NCBI RefSeq assembly: GCF_002878395.1
Contig: NC_061115.1
Span: forward strand, 94,472,882 to 94,536,881
Direction: 5' to 3'
DNA from: Capsicum annuum
Lineage: Eukaryota; Streptophyta; Magnoliopsida; Solanales; Solanaceae
DNA: 64,000 nt
In this document: positions 58,060 to 64,000 of the stretch, piece by piece
Layout of the letters: each line of letters starts with the position of its first letter
How positions within the stretch are numbered: position 1 is the first letter of the stretch
Position numbers and translations under genes: made by a program
The notes under the pieces: generated by a model
Seen by the model: the letters and a program-made list of their open reading frames with translations, nothing else
Databases searched by the model: none
What the model was told of the DNA's origin: nothing

Positions 58060-59450
58060 ATCTATCCCTGTGATCTGTGAGTTTCCCAAAGTATTCCCTA
58101 ATGATCTTCCAGATGTTTCTCCCGATAAAGGAATAAACTTTGGGATTGATCTTTTACCAGACACTCGCCCTATCTCTATCCCTCCTTATAGAAAGCTCTA
58201 GTTAAGTTGAATGAACTTAAGGAGCAGTTGACAGTTCTTTTTTGTAAGGGTTTTATTCTTTCTTGTGTTTCTCTGTGGGGTGCTCTTGTGCTTTTCGTGC
58301 ATAAGAAAGATGGGTCCCTTTGAATGTATATAGATTACAACCAGTTCAATAAGGTGATAGTGGAGAATAAATATCCTCTTTCTAGGATTGATGACCTAAT
58401 TGACTAGCTCCATGGTGCCAAGTACTTTTCTAAGATCGACCTTTGATCAGGTTATCATCAGTTGAAGATTAGGAATGTGGATATCCCTAAGCCTAATTTC
58501 TCTAACTGTATGGCTGTTATGAGTTTTTGGTCGTGTCTTTTGGATTGACTAATGCCCCAATGACATTTATGGATCTTATGAATCGAGTATTCCATCAGTT
58601 TCTGGACTTATTCATCATTGTGTTTATTAATGACATTTTGGTATATTCAGAAAGGGAGGAGGATCATGCCAATCACCTCCATATAGTGTTGTAGACCTTT
58701 AAGGTTCAATAGTTGTATGCTAATTTTTTGAAGTGTGAGTTCTAGTTGAATGTTGTTACTTTTTTGGGTCATGTTGTTTCAAGGGAAAGAATCATAGTGG
58801 ATCCACAGAAAGTTGCGGTAGTTAAGAAGTGGCCTAAACCTACAACTCCAATAGATATTCAGAGCTTTTTAGGTTTAGCCGGTTACTATAGGAGATTTGT
58901 GGAGAGCTTCTCATTTATTGCCGTGATGTTGACTAGACTGACTAAAAAAAGGTGAAGTTTCTGTGGGCGGATGCTTATGAGGGTATCTTTTAGAAGTTGA
59001 AGGATAAGTTTACTTCTTCTCTTATTTTGACCTTGCCTGAGGGTATTAATAGTTTTACTATTTATTGTAATGCGTCATGTGTGGGACTGGGTGTTGTGTT
59101 AATGCAGCCAGGCAAGGTTGTGGCATATGCTTCTAGGCAGTTGAAAGTGCATGAGAAGAACTATCTAACTGATGACTTATAGTTGTTGGTTGTGGTCTTT
59201 ACTTTTAAGATTTGGTGCCATTACTTGTATGGTTTCATATTTACATCTTCTCAGATCATACGAGTTTGCAGTATGTATGCACCCAGAAGAAATTGAATCT
59301 CAGGTAAAAGAGATGGCTTGAGTTTCTCAAGAACAATGATATGAGTCTTTATTATCATCCAATTAAAGCTAATATGGTTAATGATGGTCCTAGCAGTTGT
59401 CCATGAGAATCTTATATCATATGGATAAGAAGAAGTGAGGCTTGATGAAA
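58060..59450 (+). pseudogene. Reverse transcriptase-RNase H pseudogene (F)
   Basis: RT with [20 protein letters not shown] (about 58540) and the catalytic block V-F-I-N-D-I-L at 58621-58640 instead of V-F-I-D-D-I-L, so the first aspartate is asparagine. Connection domain FLGHVVSRERIIVDPQK and FLGLAGYYRRFVESFS at 58760-58920. RNase H with [18 protein letters not shown] and [14 protein letters not shown] (59050-59170). Many stops earlier in RT. Confidence 0.85.
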
Positions 59451-59639
59451 GATATTCACCGTTTAGCTAAAATTAAAGTTTGTCTCTCGGATTATGAGGA
59501 TATGGTGTGATTATTCAAGAGGTAGCAAAGTCATCTCTTGGTGCGGAGGTAAAGGAGAAATAGGTTTTGAACCCTACTTTGATACAAATCAAGGATGATG
59601 TGGGTCACCAGAAGGTGATAGCTTTTAAGATTAATGGTG

Positions 59640-60990
59640 ATGGAATCTTAAGGTATAAAGGCTAACTGTGTGTTGTCGATGTTGATTGGATATAAAAAAG
59701 ATTTTGGCTGAGGCTCAAGAGTCAAGGTACACTATTCATCATGGTTCAATGAAGATGTACCTTGACTTGACAAATATCTATTGGTGGAGTAATATGAAAA
59801 TGGATATGGCTAATTTTGTGGCCAAGTGTATGGTGTGTCAGCAAGTAAAGGTGGAGCACTTGAGGCCTGGTGGTTTGTCTCAAGAGATTGAGTTGCCCGT
59901 GTGGAAATGGGAAGTGATTAATATGGATTTTATTATGGGTCTTTCGCAGTCTTGCCATCAGTTTGATTTGATTTGGGTCATCATAGATAGGATGACTAAA
60001 TCTTCTTACTTTTTCCACTAAAGACTATCTATTTGGCAGAGGATTACGCTAAGTTATTTAGTCAAGAGAATGTAAAGTTGCATGGTGATCTAGTTTGCAT
60101 TATGTCTTTTCACGGTATGCAGTTCTCTTCCTAATTTTGGGCTCATTACAGAGAGGTTTAGGGACTAAGGTAATCCTTAGCACCGTTTTTCATCCTCAGA
60201 TTAATAGTCAAGCGGAGAGAACGATTCAAACTTTGGAAGATATGCTAAGCTCTTGTATGCTTGATTTTGGTGGTGGTTGGGTTGACCACTTGTCTTTCTT
60301 AGAGTTTGTATATAATAAAAGTTTTCACTCTATAATTAGGATGTCTCCTTTTGAGGCTCTTTATGGTAGGATATGTAGGTCTCCTATTGGGAGGTGTGAG
60401 GTTGGTGAGAATAGGTTGTATGATTTGATTTGGTTAACTAAGCCATGGAGAAGGTGAAGGTGATTTGGAAGAGGCTTCAGACCACCCAAAATTGCTAAAA
60501 GTCCTATGTGGATGTAAGGTGAAGGGACTTGAAGTTCGATATCAATGATTTGGGGTTCTTAAAGGTGTCTTCCAAGAAGGGAGTGATGTAGTTATGAAGA
60601 AGAGGAAGCCCAGTCCCCGTTGTATTTGTCCATGTTGTATTTTGAGGCGTGTGGGCAATGTGGCTTATGTGTTGGAATTCCCTTCTAGTTTGGGTTCCAT
60701 TCACCCGGTGTTTCACGTTTTGATGTTGAAAAAGTGTGTTAGAGATCCTTCCTTGGCGTTCCTTTGGAGAGTGTTAGTGTTTCAGATTCCTTATCTTATG
60801 AGGAGACCCTGGTAAAGATTTTGGATAGGCAAGTCCGTCATTTGAGGACTAAGGATGTGGCTTCAATTAAAGTTCTATTGAGGAACTAAAATGTTATAAA
60901 AGCTACTTGGGAAACCGAAGAGGACATGAAGTCCAAATTTCTGTTCTTGTTCCCCGCTCCGGATAATCGTGCTTTAGGTATGTGTATTCC
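59640..60990 (+). pseudogene. Tekay-like integrase and chromodomain pseudogene (F)
   Basis: The zinc domain is clean at 59686-60021: TIHHGSMKMY, then FVAKCMVCQQVK. First core aspartate in NMDFIMGL. The second block reads CIMSFHGMQFSS near 60100, where S-D-R-G is expected, so the second catalytic aspartate is lost. Glutamate block AERTIQTLEDML near 60215. The C-terminal domain (60594-60760, FPSSLGSIHPVFHVLMLKK) and a chromodomain-like tail (60830-60960, with KVLLRN- and TWETEEDMKSK-type text) follow in shifted frames. Confidence 0.85.
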
Positions 60991-61111
60991 TTAATATCTT
61001 TGTTTTCTGTCTTTTTTAAAGAAAATTTTAATTGTGTTCTATGTTAAATCGTGCTAACGGATGCCATACTTCATTAGTTGGGGATGAATTATCCCGGGGG
61101 AGGGAGGAGAA

Positions 61112-63100
61112 TGTAATACCCCAAATTCCTAGTCCTTGAAAATATTCTTGACCTTGAGCTCACTGCGGAGATTACGACTCTCTCTACGAGTCGTAGAATG
61201 TCTATACGAGTTGTAAGACCCAAATTATAGCTAGACCAGTGTACTATCTTGAAGTTTCTATTTTGACTACGACTAGGGGTTACGAGTCGTAATGAATCTA
61301 TACTAGTCATAAGGTGTAAGTCGTACAGTGGCCAATGGGTACCTAAAAGTTTCTTTCTTGATTACGACTTGGACCCTACGAGTCTTAAGGTCACTTAACG
61401 AGTCGTATGGTGACCCGTAGTCACTGACGACATTTTTTAACTTTTAATAAAGGGCACTTTGGGTATTTTCCCTCTTCCCCAATCGCTACCCAGACTTAAA
61501 ACCCCTTTAGCGTATCATTATCACTCTAAAACAAATCAAAATAACTTTTCAAACTCTCTCAAATCTCCAAGGATAAGAACACTTAGGGTTTCCAAGAAGT
61601 TGTTCACGTAGGACTCTCAAGGGTGATTTCTCTCCACAACTGTGATCCTTTCAGGCATGTAAGTCTTCCCCAAATCTTATTTTATGGAAATCATGTGTTT
61701 TAAATAGTTTATTTGTATGGATTTGAATATGGGTTGGGTTGAGGGTTTTGGAATGGTTGATCCTTGAATTGTTTTCCCATAGTTCTCATGAGTTATGTAT
61801 GCTTTGAATTAATTGTTTTGGAACTAATGGGGAGCATGGGTATGGGAATTTGAATGGTGATCGAGGTATTCCCCCAAATTGATGTTTTGAACTTGGAAAT
61901 TGGTTTTGAAAAATCGTGTTCCCTTAACCCACCTGTGTAAATGGCTTTGAATTGTTGAATTTTCAATTGGTTTAACTTACTCACCTACACTATTGCATTG
62001 CATAAATGGTTAAATAATGAACATGTATTTTGAAGGATTCTTGGGCTATGTTATGATTTAATCAATAGAGAGGGTCGAGGTATCCCCCAAGTCAATGGAA
62101 TTGCGATGGCATAATAATAAGCTTGCAAGCAAATGGTATGCCGATACCTGTGGTGTGCCTTAGTGTATAATTCCTTGGTTAATGAATGGGTCATGTGAAT
62201 CTTTTTTCATTGGGCTTAATGGGGGATATGTATCTAAGTCGTGAAGGTGTGGGTCTCAAATGATTTATTCTGGAAACTCACGTTTGCTGATGTGAGGGTT
62301 GGTCTTGATGACCGTATGCATGGTTGACACTATTGATATATTTTCTATCTAGGATTGACGTGGGGTCGGGGCATTCCGTGGTCTTCTTAGATACCTCCAT
62401 TCGTGTGTCTAACACTCATTGGTGACCCTTTCAGCAGAGGAAGCTGAACCCATATAGCCCATGGGTGCCTGTTTATGATGGTTGAGCTACATAGTTTAGG
62501 ATAATGTTTTACTATCATACTAAACCTTGCTCCCTACCCTAGCATCTATTATATATATGTATGAATGCGAACATGTACAACAAGTTTGAAATTAACCTTT
62601 TGACTGACACTATTTATCCTTATCTCAAGTTGCATGTTAGTGCTAATCCCACTATTCATCCTCGAATGCTGTATCCCCACGCAATGCAGGGTCCGAAGGC
62701 ACTTCTACTTTTTCTGTATAGTGATAGGTGATCTCAGTATTGTTTGGGTGTCAACTTGAAGTGGTGATCCTCCTTCTTTTGGAATGCCTGTTACTTCTTG
62801 GTTTAGTATGTCATAGACTATTTCCTTTTTGGACTCTTTTCATCTATAGTTGGGGGCATGTCCCAACTTATATTGGCTTTTTGATTTTGTTAGAGGCTTT
62901 GTGGATATTACTGTGGATTGGGTATTGCTGTTGACACTCTTAGCTATCTTTGAGCTTATTATTTTCTATCTTGTTATATGTTTGGAATTCAGCCAATGCT
63001 AGGTGTGTTAGGTTTTGTTTAGCTAGGAATGGGGGTGGTCTCCAATCCTCGGTGGACTTGAGATACCTATCACGGCCAGGCCTTGGTTCTGGTCATGACA
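61112..63100 (+). repeat. 3' LTR of element F
   Basis: 1,989-bp LTR from TGTAATACCCC to GGTCATGACA, preceded by a strong polypurine tract (CCCGGGGGAGGGAGGAGA, 61094-61110). It contains a cluster of TACGAGTCGTA-type inverted motifs (61170-61425), and typical chromovirus LTR end text (GGTGGTCTCCAATCC, then TATCACGGCCAGGCC). It is inserted in the integrase of G. Confidence 0.88.
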
Positions 63101-63472
63101 ACAGGGCCATATAAAATTATTCAAGGATTTGGCCTAGTTGCATTTGAGTTAGAGCTACCTTAGAAGCTTTCAATGGTGTATCTTATATTTCATGTCTCAA
63201 TTCTTCGAAAGTACATAGAAGATCCATCTCATATTACTCCTACTAAAGATGTATAGGTTACGAAAGAACGTACCTATGAAGAAGTGGTTATTGCTATTTT
63301 CGATCGGCAAGTTAAGAAGTTAAGAAATAAAAGGGTAACTTATGTTAAAGTACTTTTGAAGAGCCAACAAGCTGAAGAAATCACATGGGAAGCCGAGGAA
63401 ATGATGAAATCCAAGTACCCTTATTTATTCGAATCTGAAGAGAAAGTACAAGATGATATTTTGGAAAATTAA
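63101..63472 (+). pseudogene. Chromovirus integrase tail with chromodomain (G)
   Basis: From GPYKIIQGFGLVAFELELP at 63105 through VYLIFHVSILRKYIEDPSH to the chromodomain-like tail (AIFDRQVKKLRNKRVTYVKV, then ITWEAEEMMKSKYPYLF) and a stop at 63470-63472. Two in-frame stops (after LELP and after TKDV). The left part was displaced by F. It is a different subfamily from F and H by sequence. Confidence 0.85.
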
Positions 63473-63594
63473 CCAGTAAGTATAAACATATAAGTATTAT
63501 GTGGCTAACAGTGGGATTAAAATTAGGCTTATACTTGTTTAAGCTAGCTAGTTATGCTAGCATTCGAGACTAAATATTTCCAAGCAGTGGAGGA

Positions 63595-64000
63595 TGTAAC
63601 CCCCCATATTCTGCGTGTACTAGTTTTACTTATATGGCACTTGATATAGCCTTATGGGATAGGTAATGGACTCGGTATCCTATGTGATTAGTAATGGTAT
63701 GATAGGTTTGAAGGAATTTACCATATATTTAAATGTGGCACGATAAAGTTACTGTCAATGAGAGTATTTAAACTTGGGGACCATAAGTAGGTATTTGATT
63801 CTAAGGGTTGAAGTGACCAAGTGTATATAACTTTTGAGTTTTACTAAAGGTATTTTGATTCGAAAATGGAATAAAATATTAAGGTGCTTGCTTGATTTAT
63901 TTAAGCTAGTAGGTGAGTCACCTACTTGAGCTATATGGCCAAGTTAATAGGGCCAAGACCAATGGACAAGATTTAGGGCCTACACAAATGGGCTAATTTA
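63595..64000 (+). repeat. LTR start of element G (cut by window)
   Basis: TGTAACCCCCCATATT at 63595 follows a purine tract (AAGCAGTGGAGGA, 63581-63593) about 110 bases after the integrase stop. This is the expected chromovirus LTR start. The LTR continues past the end of the window. Confidence 0.8.

Overview
This window looks like gene-poor, repeat-dense chromatin from a flowering-plant nuclear genome. I find no host gene, no tRNA or rRNA gene, and nothing prokaryotic. Nearly all of it is accounted for by Ty3/gypsy (Metaviridae) LTR retrotransposons of two lineages. Athila-type elements have a primer-binding site matching tRNA-Asp, a D-L-G-A-S-I-N-L-M protease, and a third 'env-like' reading frame. 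Tekay/Del-type chromoviruses have an integrase ending in a chromodomain-like tail. The env-like frame resembles the 'putative plant transposon protein' family and the LTR style recalls Solanaceae, but the family-level placement is a guess. Every coding region has stops or frameshifts, so none of these copies can be autonomous.

Layout, left to right. 1-3018: tail and LTR of a Tekay-like copy (H1). 3024-6669: 3' end of an old minus-strand Athila (D, copy 1). 6675-34146: a plus-strand Athila (A), interrupted at 14337-28152 by a better preserved minus-strand Athila (B) flanked by CAGGT/TAGGT. 34147-36033: primer-binding site and gag of a further A-family copy (A'). 36034-43167: second copy of the H and D segments (H2, D copy 2). 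43168-44455: a solo A-family LTR inside the D integrase. 44461-47950: rest of D. 47951-55142: E, a minus-strand Athila derivative that keeps gag, protease and env-like gene but has lost reverse transcriptase, RNase H and integrase. 55143-63100: F, a Tekay-like element preceded by the tail of another copy of itself. 63101-64000: integrase tail and LTR start of another chromovirus (G).

Two larger patterns stand out. First, 1-8164 and 36161-44455 are copies of one segment. The simplest history is unequal crossing-over between the 3' LTR of A and the LTR of an upstream A' copy, followed by collapse of the second A to a solo LTR. Second, each family carries its own short palindromic motif (GACGGTCC/GGACCGTC in A and B, GCGATCGC-like in D, GACG/CGTC in E, TACGACTCGTA-like in H and F), clustered just upstream of the predicted LTR TATA box. 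In the Athila families the same motif recurs after pol. In A and B that second cluster lies upstream of an apparent internal promoter with a spliced leader (introns 28501-29090 and 19451-20021) feeding the env-like frame. In B the LTR cluster is an exact 92-bp tandem array.

How the parts would have worked: the LTR promoter drives gag-pol for particle formation, reverse transcription and integration, and a separate internal, spliced promoter seems to drive the env-like protein. That protein has no visible membrane segment and has a coiled-coil and lysine-rich tail, so it looks like a nuclear or nucleic-acid protein, not an envelope.
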